Positions 20,622-34,312 are shown, counted from the first letter of the stretch. The stretch is DNA of 64,000 nt from Porodaedalea pini (GCA_002794775.1 NBAY01000030.1:248001-312000); one strand, 5' to 3'. Notes: generated from the sequence alone by a model not told the origin. Made by a program: numbers and translations.

Positions 20622-23600
20622 TATCGACCAGTGGATGATACGAGAAGAATAAAAGGCGTTGAAGTTGAGGGTTGAGTTCCAGATCCAACAGCGGTCCTTC
20701 TTATTCTAAACCTCTCACTGCGCCGTTTTTTCCTATTCGCTACATCAGGGTTGTGCGTCTCACAGGCATCCTGGGACCTAATCCCGGCCATGAGCGGATT
20801 CCAGTGAGGTCCAGTGGGATTCCGGCGAGGGCGCGGAATGCAAGGATTGACGTTCTCGGTGATACACTTGATGGGCGAGAATAGGCAATTAGTAAAGGTA
20901 CCATTTTTGCTCCCTGGCTTCGGCGATATTTCGTCTGTCACCAGTCAGAAGTCCGTCAATTCCATTCCCGGTGCATGCGTAATCCCAACGGCATCCCTGA
21001 GGTGCGCACAACATTGTGCTACCTCGCGCCTCTTCGCGTAACAAGTCTGACAAGTCACGAATGCCGAACGCCCTTCTCTCCCTTCCATTATCTCCAAACA
21101 CAGCTTGCAGAAGCCATTTCTGAGAAGATTTGTTGATCCGTGTCGGATGATGAATACACCTGCACAATTCGTTTACTCACACAAGTGCGCTTCGAGCAAT
21201 GTAGGGTCAATACAATACTGTAACCCTGCAGCTCGTTCTAAAGAAAGATACTTGCAAAACTCAGACTCCGTCGGCTCCCGGAAAAAGATGAATAATCAGA
21301 TTACCTTTTGCAAACACGGACCTCCCACTCATTAGCCTTTTGACTTGACGAAGCACTCTAGCCAGCAGGTTAAGCGGCGAGGTTGGACATCGAGTAGTGA
21401 GATGTCGTGGCGCTTCTGCCGGTGCCGATCCACCAATAATAAACAACTCAAAATAAGCGTGCGAACTGCAGCGCAGCCCGCTTGTCGTGATGCCTCTCCT
21501 CAATCTCTTCACCTTGGGGCTGATCCAAGGCGCCTGAAGCTATACGTCTCAATCATTCTATCTGATATATTTTGCTCTACTGCTCTATTTGATACATGTC
21601 TAAACGTCCTCGATAACTCTGAGTCTGGTGGCACCCGCCTTTCGAAGAATCTTGCCTGAATCCTTTGGTCACTAACAGAGCGTCATCTTCGTTTCGTAAA
21701 AAATGAGATGGCTCTTGCTGCTGATGGACCCTTTTTTTTAACTGGCCAACAATTCAAATATGTAATGGCTTCGGACGGAGTATCGCTGAAGTCACTCCTT
21801 TAAGTTGGTCGCGGAGCTTTCCGTGTCTACAGCTAGAAGAGAGAAAGGGTGCGACATGTTCTTTCAATCGGTGGCTATGGAGCGGAGAGGGTTGACATCC
21901 TTGTTTGATTGGCAGATACGTTTCTGGAAAAGGCCTGGATTACTATATAAGAGGGCTAGACAGATCGAGTCTTCGCGAATTCTTTATGTCTTATCATCTA
22001 AACTTAAAGAACTCCTGATACGTACGCTGTCTCGGTGCTAGCGATGGCATAACAAGAACGCAACTAAGATTGCGAAGGCAGTGAAACCAGTTGACCAGAA
22101 GATCATTGCCGTCTAGTCCCAAGTGAAGTTTGGCCCGCTCAGTGTTCGTTCCGATGGAAAAACATTCGTGAAGGTAGATTCGCGAATACAGCGGAGGAGC
22201 TCGGCGTCTATCGCCATATATAGTCCGCTCAGCTGCGGAGTGATTTCCGGGCGACGGGAGGAAAGACTCCATTCTTCAGCTACCTTCGCGAGTGGGTTTC
22301 GGCTTAGGCAGCCACCGCGTGAACTTGCCAGGCTTCTCCGACGTGTACTTCCCGAAGAACGTCGTTTCGGCTGCTGAGCTCCACTGTAGACAAATATAAC
22401 CTGAATGCGATGCCGAACCAGCTCATACTCGTTTGTATCCTCAACGAAATTTGTGTCTACCTATGACTTGTATTATCAATTAGTAAATATAGTCGATTCA
22501 AGAACTCTGGTAGCGCGGACTGGAAGCTTTCAGTTGATGACATCCAGGTGATCCGTGAGCTCTGCAAAGCTGCAGATATCACCAGTTGTCGCCATACTGA
22601 GTCTCCCGGGGCGCGGATGTTTCGGTACAGGGCAAATACACTCCTCTCAAGAATTGAGAGGGAGAAGACATGCATTCGTCAGCAAGTGCGCGAAGGAAGT
22701 GCAGTATGACAACTCGCCTTCGAGCCGCGTGGGGAGAAGCGCGGCCTTGAAGCCCGCATCTCTTTGACTCATGTAAACGGCCGCCGCACGCGAAGCACAT
22801 TCCTTTCATTGTTTTCATCCGTCACGACATGACAATATGCACAAGGTGAAACGAGAGCAGGTCTTGCTGGCACAAAAGCTCGGTCTCCGCTGCGGACATC
22901 TTATCGTTGATGCGCCTCGAGGGACGCATAATGAGCTCGCACCATGGCGTTGAGATGGAGATACCCAGAAGCGCTCAAAGCAAAGCGACCGGTCTCCGTC
23001 TCTAACTTATGCAACGCAATAGCCTGCTGAGGACGAACAACCTTGTAAAAATGAACACAGATCACGGTACAGCCCACTTCAGAGAACTCACTGACCATTG
23101 TAACACACCGAAGCTCGGTGATAATGTTTTCCAGCATCCTGACCAACAACTGCTCATTGCGTTCGTATTCTGGTACTGATCATCGGGTGCGACTTCACAG
23201 AATCTAGTGTAGCCGCCCCGTGGCCTGAACCGCTTGAGGAACGAAATGAAAGTTCTGGAGTACACAGATCACCCATTATTCAGCAGCATCGATCCATTAC
23301 GAACACAGTTTGATGCCAGATTCAATAGAGATCTAATCAGCTTCAGCAAGGAAAGAGAGTTTCTTTTCGGGTTTGAGACTGGCGCAACATTAAGGCGGAA
23401 TGGAACTCCATGAACCGAGAGAAACAGGCGATCTCGTGGGGAGCAAGGAGTAGGGGACATGCGCCGGAAACGTAGCTCTGGAAGGAGAGGGACCAGAGTT
23501 CATAGATAATAGGCAAGGAATGACAAGGCTAACGGACAAATGAGCTGCATGGAATGAAGGAGGGAACACGAAATGCACACTCGCATTTCAGCTCCCTTGG

Positions 23601-24377
23601 ACACCAGTACTAGTCAGATCCATCCTCCGCGTACCATTCCATAAATTCTTCCAAGCCTATCTTGGGTGTTACGAAGAGTCGTGGAGTTGGTGGTTTGAGA
23701 CCATAGAATTCCGGGACCGAGAGTTGTACAGGCTTCCGCCAGTACTACTACCAGTGGCATAAAGTTTGGGAGACGTAATCTGTCCTTTGATTGTCGGAGT
23801 TACAAGTCGCATACAGCTGAGGATGTAAGCAGTAGAGGACTGACGGAGAAGTAGACCTGGCACTTAGCAAGTTAGTTGTCCGACGAGCACTGGCAGCAGG
23901 CGATCATGGCCCGGGTCGGAGTTTGAACCTCTTCGGGTACATTTTCGTGGTCGTCCGCATTTGGGTCTGCGGCCCATCAGCACTGCACGAGTTACGATCA
24001 TGAACCGTACAGCATGTAAAGCGCGTGTCGTCCTCTCTCCTTCACCTCCAGCGTGTCTGCTCAAGCCCTGTCTCTTAGTGCTACGTTTTCGAACTGGGAG
24101 CATCACAAGGTTGTGGATTACCAGTTAGCATAAGGTATAATTCATTTGGACGTGCAATTCTCCGTTGCATCACTGAATCGTTGCTCTGCAGTGACCCCTT
24201 GAGAAAACGTATGTGGATGCGCATTTTCGAGTTCATAACGAGAATGCTTAAACGTCGTATGGATTAGGACAGACCTGCCGGCGCATTCCAGGACAGTACA
24301 CGATTCGTCCTAAGCAATGACCGGTAGGACATCCCGTTTCATTTCGTTTTCATATTTATTCACATCGCTGCTGAGTA
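20622..24377. other. Long intergenic stretch, no confident gene
   Basis: I see only short open frames on both strands, none longer than about 105 codons and none resembling a known domain. There are no obvious LTRs, inverted repeats or RNA genes. It may contain decayed genes or the 5' exons of the TPR-CHAT gene that follows. Confidence 0.4.
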
Positions 24378-27013
24378 AGAAGTACCCGGTCCGACGCAAA
24401 ATGCTGAGGAACGAGTCACTAGCAATTCCCTCGCCTTCCATCTTCCGCATGATCATGATCGATCTACGGCGTTGCACAACCTAGCCCTTGACCTGTGGGA
24501 TCGTTTTGAGGAATCCGGGGAACAGGGAGACCTCGATATGTCGATTGCTCATGACCGTGCCGCGCTAGAGTTACGTCCTGATGGTCATCTTGATCGTGTC
24601 ACATCATTGAACAACCTTGCGTCTTCTCTCTCTACTCGATTCCAGCAAGGCGGAGGGATGGAGGACCTCGAGGAGTCCGTCACGCTAAACCGCTCCGCTC
24701 TGATTCTTCGACCCGAAGGTCACCCTCTTCGCTCCATGTCACTGATCAACCTTGCGTCTTCTCTCCATACTCGATTCCAGCAAGGCGGAGGGATGGAGGA
24801 CCTCGAGGAGTCCGTCACGCTTTAACCGCTCCGCTCTGATTCTTCGTCCCGAAGGTCATCCTCTTCGCTCCTCGTCACTGATCAACCTTGCGTCTTCTCT
24901 CCATACTCGATTCCAGCAAGGCGGAGGGATGGAGGACCTCGAGGAGTCCGTCACGCTAAACCGCTCCGCTCTGATTCTTTGTCCCGAAGGTCACCCTGAT
25001 CGCTCCTCGTCACTGATCAACCTTGCGAATTCTCTCCACATTCAATTCGAGCAAGGCGGAGGGATGCAGTACCTCGAGGAGTCCGTCACGCTTTACCGCT
25101 CCGCTCTGATTCTTCGTCCCGAAGGTCACCCTCTTCGCTCCTCTTCACTGATCAACCTTGCGAATTCTCTCTATACTCGATTCAAGCAAGGCGGAGGGAT
25201 GGAGGACCTCAAGGAGTCCGCCACGCTAAACCGCTCCGCTCTGATTCTTTGTCCCGAAGGTCACCCTCTTCGCTCCATCTCACTAGTACTGAGCAACTTT
25301 GCGATCTCTCTCTATACTCGATTCAAGCAGGGCGGAGGGATGGAGGATTTTGAGGAGTCCATCCGACTGTTGGAATGTGCGGCTATCCATCCATTCTCAA
25401 GCTCGTTGACACGTCTGAAAGCGGCGCAGCGATGGTCGACACTGGCACGATCTCACGGTCATCACACTACCCTCAAAGCTTACAGGATGGCCATCGAGCT
25501 CCTGGACCGCGCCTTGACAATCAGGCCTACTCTGCGAATGCAGCATGACCTCCTTATAGGCAAAGATGGCCATAAAGCAATCGCTTTAGAAGCGGCCTCG
25601 TATGCCATCGAGAAAGGCAAGTTCAGTCAGGCTATTGAACTTCTCGAACAAGGTCGGGCTTTACTCTGGTCCCAAATGCGCGGCTTTAGAACTCCACTCG
25701 ATCAGCTTGCAGAAGTAGACAAAACACTGGCCAACAGATTTGGGGATATCAGTCATCAATTGGAGGACCTTGCCACATCGTCCGAGGCGGTCCTTCACGG
25801 GACGGGCGTAACTGTCACTCGTGCAGGCGGCAAGCAGAAAGAATTTGAAACGTCCGACGATATGATGGCACTGAAGCGACGTCTAACAGGCGCGCAGGAG
25901 GGGATAATCAGAGAGATTCGAGACGTAGCTGGCTTCGAAGACTTTCTCAAACCCACGCCATTTAAGGCACTGCAGGAAGCGGCTAAAGAGGGTCCCGTTA
26001 TTTTAATCAATCACTGCGAATATCGTTCCGATGCCCTCATCGTTCTGTCCGGCAAAGACGTACCGTGTGTCTGTGTTCCTTTGGATAGCGGGTTCTACAA
26101 CGATAGTTCCAGGCTATACGAAGAGCTTCTGGAATCACGTTCGGAGATGAAAAGCAACCCGATTGAATACGATGGAAAGCTTCGGGAGGTGATGACTATG
26201 CTATGGACTAGGGTCGTATCTGGCGTCGTCGAGAAGCTTGAGGAGCTCGGAATCGAAAAGGAAGCTCGTATTTGGTGGTGTCCGACATCCATCCTAACTG
26301 CGTTTCCCTTCCACGCGGCAGGACCATTCCGGAGTGAGGATGGTAGAATGAAGTATCTTCTAGATGATTACGTCTCGTCGTACACGCCAACTCTTAAGTC
26401 CCTCATCAATGCTCGGTCCGGTACTTGCAAAGGAAAGTTGAAGCTCCTCGTCGTTGGCGATAGCAGTCTTCCTTCAGTTGAGCAAGAAATCGAAATCATA
26501 CGCGCTTATAAGATGCCTGTTGCATGTCTCATTGACGATGAGGCTTCTCGCGATACAGTGGTCGAAAGCCTTCGGGAAACCAAATGGGTTCACTTCGCTT
26601 GCCATGGTCTTTTGGATCCAAAGCCCTTCGAATCCTCATTTAAGCTTTCTAATGCTGGATTGACGTTACTTGACATCGTCCAGGCTGATCTACCGAATGC
26701 CGAGCTTGCATTTCTTTCTGCTTGTCATACAGCAGAACAGTCTCCCTCCAGTGCGCAGGATGAAGTACTTCATTTGGCAGCAGCCATGCACTTCTGTGGC
26801 TTCCGAAGTGTCATTGGTACAATGTGGGAGCTATTTGATGCAGATGGAGTTGTCTTTGCTAAAGAAGTTTACTTGCATCTGAGCAAGACTCAAAAGGGGG
26901 AAGTCAGGTTCAAGAGGTCTGCTGGGGCACTTCGTAGGGCCATTCTGAAGTTGAAGGCACAGGAAAATATTATGACTGAGAGATGGGTCAATGTTGTACA
27001 CATAGGTGCTTGA
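24378..27013 (+). CDS. TPR-CHAT peptidase-like protein with a one-base frameshift
   Basis: An array of TPR-like units (45 residues, 135 bp) starts near 24480, with units of the form QGGGMEDLEESVTLNRSAL followed by ILRPEGHP. Neighbouring units are nearly identical in DNA. Unit starts at 24635, 24770 and 24906 show that the second unit is 136 bp; an extra base near 24822-24826 shifts the frame. From there to 27013 the frame is open and ends in a CHAT caspase-like domain, with His in HFACHG and Cys in FLSACHTAEQ as the likely dyad. CHAT proteins cleave partners in response to signals sensed by repeats. No ATG starts the frame, so N-terminal exons are missing or unrecognised. It is either a recent pseudogene or carries a sequencing error. 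Confidence 0.75.
24635..25370 (+). repeat. Tandem 135-bp TPR-coding repeats
   Basis: About six units begin around CTCGATTCCAGCAAGGCGG. The first ones are almost identical and later ones diverge. Such arrays change length by unequal crossing over and are prone to assembly error. Confidence 0.85.
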
Positions 27014-28217
27014 TTACCCAAGGGATGTGGTAAGTTTTCCAACTTCAGTGTCAGAAATTTGTATATACTAAAATACATAAGGCACATGCTCTCTCCATAG
27101 ATTGTGTCTTTGAAGTGCTGTGTGGTGATGTTGAGTATGGTGTGTGATATCTTGCTTCAATTGAGTATTGCCTTCATTCTCTTTCTGACATGCATACCTA
27201 CTGCCTCTCAGTTGTGTGTAACAAAAATGGACCTTTCCTTTTTAATGTCATAGCTGAGGGTGTTGTAATTTCTCTTAACTTCTGCCCTTGTTCATATTCA
27301 ACTCCACCATCTTCAAATCTGAGTGTGATAATAGTGATGTCCATGTTGTTGTTGTTGTTGTTGTTGTTTTTCATTTAATTTGCATGGGCTTATTCTGGTC
27401 TGAAGGCTGCATATAAGAAGTATAGAATGTAAGCAGACAAAAAAATAGAGGAAAGAAAGAACTGTATGATACTCACATATCACAAAACCCCCAGCTCTAA
27501 TCTAGATCTTGTCTATGGTCTTTTAAATGTATTGACTTTCAAGTGTGGAGACGACATTTTGCATTCATCAACTATATTATATGGCCTTCATCGTAATTTG
27601 GAATTTGTATCACGTTCGGACTACATCTCAGTTGTATGACAGTTATGAACAGTAATCAGACCGTATTTATGTGCTGAGGCTTGATGGCACCATTGCCACA
27701 CACCACGATGAACTAAGGTGCCAAGGATGCGTGCTTAGCATGCAATCTACACAGAGGTCTAACCATCAAATGAACTCTCCATAAGGGTTTTTTGACACTC
27801 AGGATCGAGCTAGTGCTCGCGTTTGGCGGATAAATACAGGAGTAGAAAAATTGAGTGTGGCGCCTCACTTACTCCAGCAATAGGTGTGGAGGCGTGTTAT
27901 GAAACATACATATAAGTGCTTAGAATGCATGATGGGCGGTACAGAAGAAAACACTAGTACTGTCAGTAAATTCTCCCTTTGTGTTGTGGTGAACTCGAAC
28001 CACCAGTGAAACATCTGGACGCCTGGCAACCACAAGTGCATAGCCAAATAGAAATAATATATTCAATAATACTGATACGCGCACAGCAGACACGACCCGA
28101 TATTATAGCTCTACCCATAGGACCCCCTATCTAATAAAAGTACCATTAAGACCAAACAAATACCATGGACAAGTGCGCATGACGTATATCTCTTCGCGCG
28201 CTCAGATAATCGTGAGC
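27014..28217. other. Intergenic, with a TTG microsatellite
   Basis: There is no recognised gene. A (TTG)n run of about eight units lies at 27344-27368. The remainder is AT-rich and holds the 3' ends of the convergent TPR-CHAT and manganese peroxidase genes. Confidence 0.6.
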
Positions 28218-29733
28218 TTAAGACGGGCAGTCAGCGAGGTTGGTGTCGCCGTCAACGCAGGCCGGGATCGTCGTCTCGGCACCGGCTTTTAAATAAGGTT
28301 AGTAATAGGATTCAATGCTTTGCAGTAAGTAGATACTCACGGTCAGTTGAGAGAGTGGGGAAGGGCTGGCGGCAAACTTGCTGGACGTCCTTGAAGCCCT
28401 TCGTCGCAGGGTATGTCGTTGGCTTCTTCACGGGCGGCTGGGGGATGGGGACAGCCTCAGAGCAGTCGATGAGCTGGTTCCTGTTGTGACCGAGGATTGC
28501 CATCTTCGACATCGACTGGGAGATTTTTTTTTGTTAGTGAGTGTAAATGAAGGAGAAAAAAAAGGATGTTACGCACTGTCTGGAAGGCGTTCATCATCTT
28601 CTGCTGGTTGTTGATCATGTCTTGCCAGAAGCAGGCCGTCGCCGGGTCACGTGCGATCGCAAAGTCGGACTGGAGGCGCATCTCGCCCTCGTCGGGGAGC
28701 GGGGAGTCGACCTCTGCGCCATCGGTGTTGTTCACGCCGAACGGGACGCCCGTACCCTTGAGCAAGACCTCGAGGAAGACCTGCGAGTCGAAGGTGAACG
28801 GCGTGGTGTCGAAGGGGACCGCTTGGTGGCCCGGGACGAGCGTGTCCGAGCGCGCGACGGTGTGCGATGAGAGGAGGTTGACCGTGTCTTCTGGAGTGAG
28901 ACCGGCGTCTGCCATGCGGGCAAGAATCTTGTCAACGGGGTCCTGTGGTAAGGGTACCGAGCCGGTTTCCGCGGGGAACGTGGCGTTGGGACGACCCGCG
29001 AGGAACTCGAGGCGCGGCGCACCGGGGCAGTTGGAGACCTTTAAAAAAGGAAAGATTAGCCTCAGTGAAGCAAATAGTTATGGAGACTACATACGGCGAC
29101 TGCTCCTGCGAACTGGATGAGATCTCCGGCAGTGACGTTGAAAGTGTGAAGGAGGGGTGCGAGGTTATTAATCGCGTCATCGACACCGTCGTTTGCATCT
29201 AGTGTCATAAAGATTAGTTCAGTAGTGAAAGGTAGTCATTATTCGAGTTGAACTCACTATTCTGGAGCTCAGTGTTGTTGAATATCATGATCGAGCCATC
29301 GGCACCGGTACCCCTACGTAGAAACGTAATTAGTATAAGTCAACTATGGACAGAATATTTCGACATACTTCAGCTTTCCTGATGCGGAGAAGCCGATGGC
29401 ATCGTGGAAAGTCAGGCGCAGAGCCTCGTGAGCTACGAATGACAGATACTATTAATACATTTGTTAGGAGTAAAATCTGTCGAAACAGCGTACCATCTTC
29501 TCCACATTGGCTATCGAACTTGTTCGTCTGCAGTTCGTCGGCAAGGTCATAGAAAATGCAGCACGCCGGGTTGATAGCAGTGTTCTTGCTGTTCGGGCAG
29601 GCAACCCTCTAAAGACGGAAGAAACATAGTTAGCATTGAGTCGAGAGAGAGTATGAAGATAGCATACGTGGAGCGTAGCTGCGCTTGCCAACGAGGCGAG
29701 AGCGACAAAAGCGATGGAGAGCTTGAAGACCAT
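28218..29733 (-). CDS. mnp: Secreted manganese peroxidase (class II haem peroxidase)
   Basis: Eight exons (29668-29733, 29494-29608, 29369-29432, 29258-29313, 29095-29198, 28577-29038, 28341-28515, 28218-28285) join in frame to 369 residues. A signal peptide (MVFKLSIAFVALASLASA) precedes the mature enzyme. The distal haem pocket is in CGEDAHEALRLTFHDA (Arg and His), and the proximal His is in SSHTVARSD. All three Mn(II) ligands are present: both Glu residues in GEDAHE and the Asp of VARSD. The surface Trp of lignin/versatile peroxidases is replaced by Asn (VNLLSSH). It oxidises Mn(II) to Mn(III), a diffusible oxidant of lignin phenols, outside the cell. A TATAAAA box lies about 100 bp upstream. 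Confidence 0.95.
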
Positions 29734-29836
29734 GGTGCAAAGAGTCGAGCTAGGGAAGAGAATGTTCGGTGAAAAGGAGGGGAGAAGACTTGAATGGACT
29801 CAAGAACTGAGGAATCCTGGCTTTGTCGAGGACACC

Positions 29837-29843
29837 TTTTATA
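29837..29843 (-). promoter_or_regulatory. TATA box of the manganese peroxidase gene
   Basis: TATAAAA on the minus strand lies 104 bp upstream of the start codon at 29733, a normal position for a strongly regulated fungal secretory gene. Confidence 0.65.
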
Positions 29844-31270
29844 CCTGCAGCCTCATAACGAGTCACAGCTCTATGTGGGAGGGCAATGAGAACAGCCCTT
29901 GCAGAGCGGACTCTTCTCCCGACCACTCACAAGCGGCACAATTCGCAGCGCCATGGGTTCCGATTCATACTTGACGCGCCCTCAGGTTCAAAGTTGATCT
30001 ACCATTTGTTCGGGCACAGGAGGCGCACCTCAACGCGCTCGCTTCACCCAATACCTTGCGCCAGATTTGTCGCAGCACCCTTCTAGAGTCGCATTCGTGT
30101 GTGCGGTATCAGTTGCAACCGTGGCAGTGGTCTACGCGCGTGAGCTTCACCCGTTGCGCCGGGGCGAAGACCAGGACATGTCAAGTGAGACGCGGTCTAT
30201 GATGTCTTTCAAGTTGAAAATACCTCCAAAATTAGACACAGAGGAGCGGTTCGTGAGCCGGGAAAGCGAGACCTTTCTCAAGCGACAGGAGATGGCTCCG
30301 ACGCCAGGAACGCGACCGATCTCATTTGGTACACAGCATACAGAGAAATGAGGACAGCCGGAACCGCCCGCTCGGAGTGGCATGCGAAAAATACAGTGTT
30401 GTTGCCTGAAGGGTCGCAGCGCGTACCTCATCCTTGCTTTCGTTATGTGAAGCGTACGAGCCCGTACAGCGCAATCAAAGCAAGGAGATCTATTGGTTCT
30501 GTATCGTCTTCGGCGAGTAAACAGCGAGAAGCAGCATAAGCGATTAGGCTTGCACAGCGCAAGCTGTCAGTCTAGTTCCATCCATTCATCGGCATAGAAG
30601 TACGGCAGCAAAAGATGCTCCAAGCAAACCGCTAAAATCCAAGAATAGCTAGTCGCCGGAGTGAGAAGATCAGAGGCGCGCACAGCATGCCGAGCGGCGG
30701 CTTCAGGCCGCCGAAGTTTCAAGAGCAGGCAAACTCACAAACACGTCTCAGTATGAGTCAACACTCGGTTCCCATGAGTATTTACTACGTGATGGCGGGA
30801 AAATCACGAGCGCCAGATGCAGATGGGTTGTCGGGTGAAATCCACGGCTCTTGTCGAGAGGAAGTGACATCGGGTGAGAAGCGTCGCTGTGGCTGAGCGC
30901 GAGCACTGGGAGGTGGTAGGCACCGATGTGATCCGAACAGATCGACGCGGCATTCCATCTCGGCAGGACCTCACAAATGTCGCAAGTGTGTCCGAATGCT
31001 CAGCACTGCCAGTTTTGTTGTGAGCACCTTCTCACGTCTCGAAGGTCCCTGAACATCCTCGAATGGCTGCAAACAAATGGAAAGAAGAGCTGAAGAGCAG
31101 CAACAAACCAATTTGGAGATTTCGTTGGTTTCAAGGCTGACACTATAACGTCGCGCTCGCGCGGGAGATGTAAAATCCTTTGTATTCACACAAGGCCAGG
31201 ACGCTAATTATAAGCAAGACTTTACACATACATACACAAAAATCAAATGCACTCAGCTTTCTTACATCTC
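29844..31270. other. Intergenic region, no gene recognised
   Basis: It holds the upstream region of the peroxidase gene and the 3' flank of the sorting nexin gene. Short open frames (under 95 codons) show no family resemblance. Confidence 0.5.
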
Positions 31271-34200
31271 TCAGCGCCCACTCCTCACCAAAACCGACTG
31301 AACACACTCCCCCTCCCCTCCCCATTTTCCCCCTCCGTATACTTTGCCCTCCCTATCGCCGTTCACACTCACCCCGCCAATGCTTAGCAGACCTTGTATA
31401 GCCGCACTGACTGGCCGCATCGACGGCCCGGATGTATCGAGGACGTGTGGTGCAGGCTGGGGCAGCGGCTCCGCAACCCGCGGTGCGCCAAGCTCGCGCT
31501 CGTAGATCGAAGGCGCGCGCGCGCCAGGCATCGTCAGTGCTAGCTCGTCCGGGCCGGTGTCGAACAGTGCGCGTGTTGTTCGAAGGCGGGCAAGCACCTT
31601 AGGAAAACAGTCAGTTGTTGAAAATAAATAAGAAGGGGTTGGTACATACCTTCTCATAGAACGCGATTTCGCCGTCCAGATGCGTCTTTGTGATGCGCTC
31701 GAAGTCGTCGCGTTTCTGTGAATGGTACACGTCGAACTCCGCCAGCGTCGTGTTCAACACCGTCTCACAGCGCGCAGGGACGTCGTCGTCTTCCCCGCTC
31801 TTCTGCGCATCAGAGGGGCTTTTATCTGAATTCTGAGTACTTTCGTGTGCTGAGTCCGACGCCTCCTTGTACCGTTCGAGCGTCTCTTTGTGTATATCGA
31901 GGATGGGCTGTTGAGAGTGTCTTCTGTCAGCCATTTGGATTCACCATGTTGAAAGATGTTCTTCACGGACCGCATAGATAGCATCCGGGTGTGCGACGTC
32001 CTTCAGAGTGTCCTCTGTCTCGAGCATCGTTCTCCGAGCCTAAACAGGTCGAAACAGTCGACATATTTTCAGTCTCGGCTTTGTTACTCGCAGCTGAGTA
32101 TGAGACCTCACATGGCCGTCATACAAATCGGCGACGCCCTGCAGCGTCTCCGCCGTCTTCTGCATGCATTTCGTGAGCCTCAGGCAGTCTATACGTATAT
32201 ACAGCCACAAGATCAGTTTTTTTTTACCCCGATAGAAAGAAAGAGAGCTTCTCCGCGTACCAGAACAATCCTCTCGCCAGCACCACGCGCCGTCCGCGTC
32301 CTGCAGTCCTTTCTTCCGTCGACAGCTTCGTCGGGAGCGTCTATTCGGGCTGATCGGCGACTGCGTTTTGCCTTCATCAACGCCGTCATCCTCATCTTCG
32401 TCCTCGTCCTCGTCCTCGAGTGAGTAGCCACTGGCGAGTGGTATGGATGTGATGAGGGATAGTAGAGAGTACGAGAGCAGGCGTTCCGCATTGGACATCT
32501 CTATCATACCAAATCATTGTATCTCAGATATGAGTTTCCGTCGCTGAAGAAGAAAAGAAGAAAGATATCTGACCGATACGTGCACCACGCACTTTATTCA
32601 TCGTGCCCCGCAGCTGCTGCACACCTCGCGAAACCGCACGCGTATGGTTCTCGAACCGTTCGCCGACGTCCGTCACATCCTCCGCATCGACCTGGAAGGG
32701 CAGGTGGAACACGTTGGAGAAGAATGAGGCACCTGTGGGTTGGCGGTTGAAGTGGAAGGGTAGCTGGCGGCGCCATTCCTACAAAAAAAAACCAGAGAAT
32801 AGGAAAATTGGAACCTTTCAGTCTTATCAGAGAGAGAGAGGAGAGAAAGGGAGCGAACGCACCACGTCATCTTCGCATGCCAAGAAGAACGTCAGTGCCT
32901 CTGCATAGCGCACGACAGGGTGCCTTACGAGTGCATGGAGGTAACGCTGCAGTGCGCTACGCCGCGCCTCCACAAATGCTGCACTCAGCCGGCCCGCATA
33001 CTGCTTCTCCGGGAGCGGCGGAAGGGCGAGCCCTGGCAGTCGCGCAGACAGCGCGTTATGTAAGAGAACGAAATGCGAGAAGCGGCGTTGGACAGTAAGG
33101 ATTTGTGGGATGTCGCTCAGGTGTTTAGTTTCGTCGTCGTCGTCTCCATCGTCGGTTCTGTCAGCAGACGAGGGGATAGTGGTGGATGGGGAGGGAGAAG
33201 AGAAAGACGACGTGATGCTGTACACAATATACGCGCCAACATCTGATCCTCCTGCCGGATAGCGTTTCTCGGGAGAGTGAACGCGCACGTCGAACGGCGG
33301 GATTTTGGAGCGCCATACCGGCCCAGCGTCGTCGACGTCGACAAAATGCGTGTCGTGGTCCGCCTCGGGCGCAACTGAGCTCGTCTCCCGCGTGTGCCCG
33401 TGTCCTGTGTAGGTGGAGAGTCGAAAATCTAGCGCGGATGGGAGACCATCCGACTCTGACTCCGACTCCGACTTCGCGCTATCGGAAGGACGTTGAAGCG
33501 CAGCTCCAGTGGACAAAGACGTGGATACCGAAGAGTGGGGAGCACCGCGCAGGATGAACGCCTCCGCGCCGCTCGTAACGAAGCGCGAGAATCGATTGAG
33601 GCTCCGACCACCGAGTAGGCTGCGGCGCACCTGATGGCGGAACCACTCGCCCGTGTTCTGTGGGACGAGCGGAGGGTTTGCGGATGCGCGCGGGGTGGAC
33701 GCGTCGCGCGCGTGGGCGCTGTCGTCTGAGGGAGAGGAGACGAAGTCCGTCGTAAACTACATAAGAAATTTTTTTACGGATATATGAGTGGGTTGTTTAT
33801 ACGCGCATTCAGAAGGGAGCACTTACGGCGTAATATTCCCTCGGGACGAGGCCGACTTCCCCTCCGCGCTCCGAGTCGGTATCATCCCCGTCTTGCACTT
33901 GCTCTTCATCGATGTCAACGCGAAGCGGAATGCGTGCAAGGCTCCAGCCCTCCGCCTTGTCGATCGTCTCTCGTAGTATCTCGAGCTCGTCACCCGCGCG
34001 CACACTCAGCTCCTGAGCCGCGGTCTCTCCGTTAAAATCATACAGCACGCGAGCAGGCCGTCCGCGCGTCAGTTCAACGCGTTCCTCTCCTTCTTCATCC
34101 TGCTTGTAGTTAAGTTTCTCCGAGGCAGGATCAACGTCGGAGAGTGAGAGGCTGTCGACCTCGAGCTCACGCGCGAGGTCCAAATGCTCCGTCCACGCGG

Positions 34201-34312
34201 CGGAGCTGTTGAGTCCCGCGTCAAAGTTGGAATCAGACGTCGGGCGCGTCAATAACGGTTCCGCGAGCGACCCGCTGCCAAGTTGCTTGACGCGTCGGGG
34301 AAAGGTCGACAT
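31271..34312 (-). CDS. SH3-PX sorting nexin with a C-terminal BAR-like region
   Basis: The start is at 34312 (MSTFPRRVKQLG). Exon 1 encodes an SH3 domain (ARVLYDFNGETAAQELSV, VGLVPREYYA). Exon 2 encodes a PX domain that binds phosphoinositides (VQRRFSHFVLLHNALSARLP, LPPLPEKQYAGRL, RRSALQRYLHALVRHPVV). Later exons form a long helical, BAR-like part (VDAEDVTDVGERFENHTRAV, YHSQKRDDFERITKTHLDGE) interrupted by a Glu/Asp run. The order resembles SNX9-type membrane-remodelling proteins of endocytosis. Clear donors include GTAAGT after EYYA and GTGCGT after TMNK. The C-terminus is uncertain: a GTGAGT near 31382 could be a final intron. The given end is the read-through stop. Confidence 0.82.

Noticed and set aside
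23866..23960. Possible tRNA-like segment on the minus strand (GGTTCAAACTCC)
   Set aside because: The T-loop-like sequence has no matching T stem, and no acceptor or anticodon stem could be formed.
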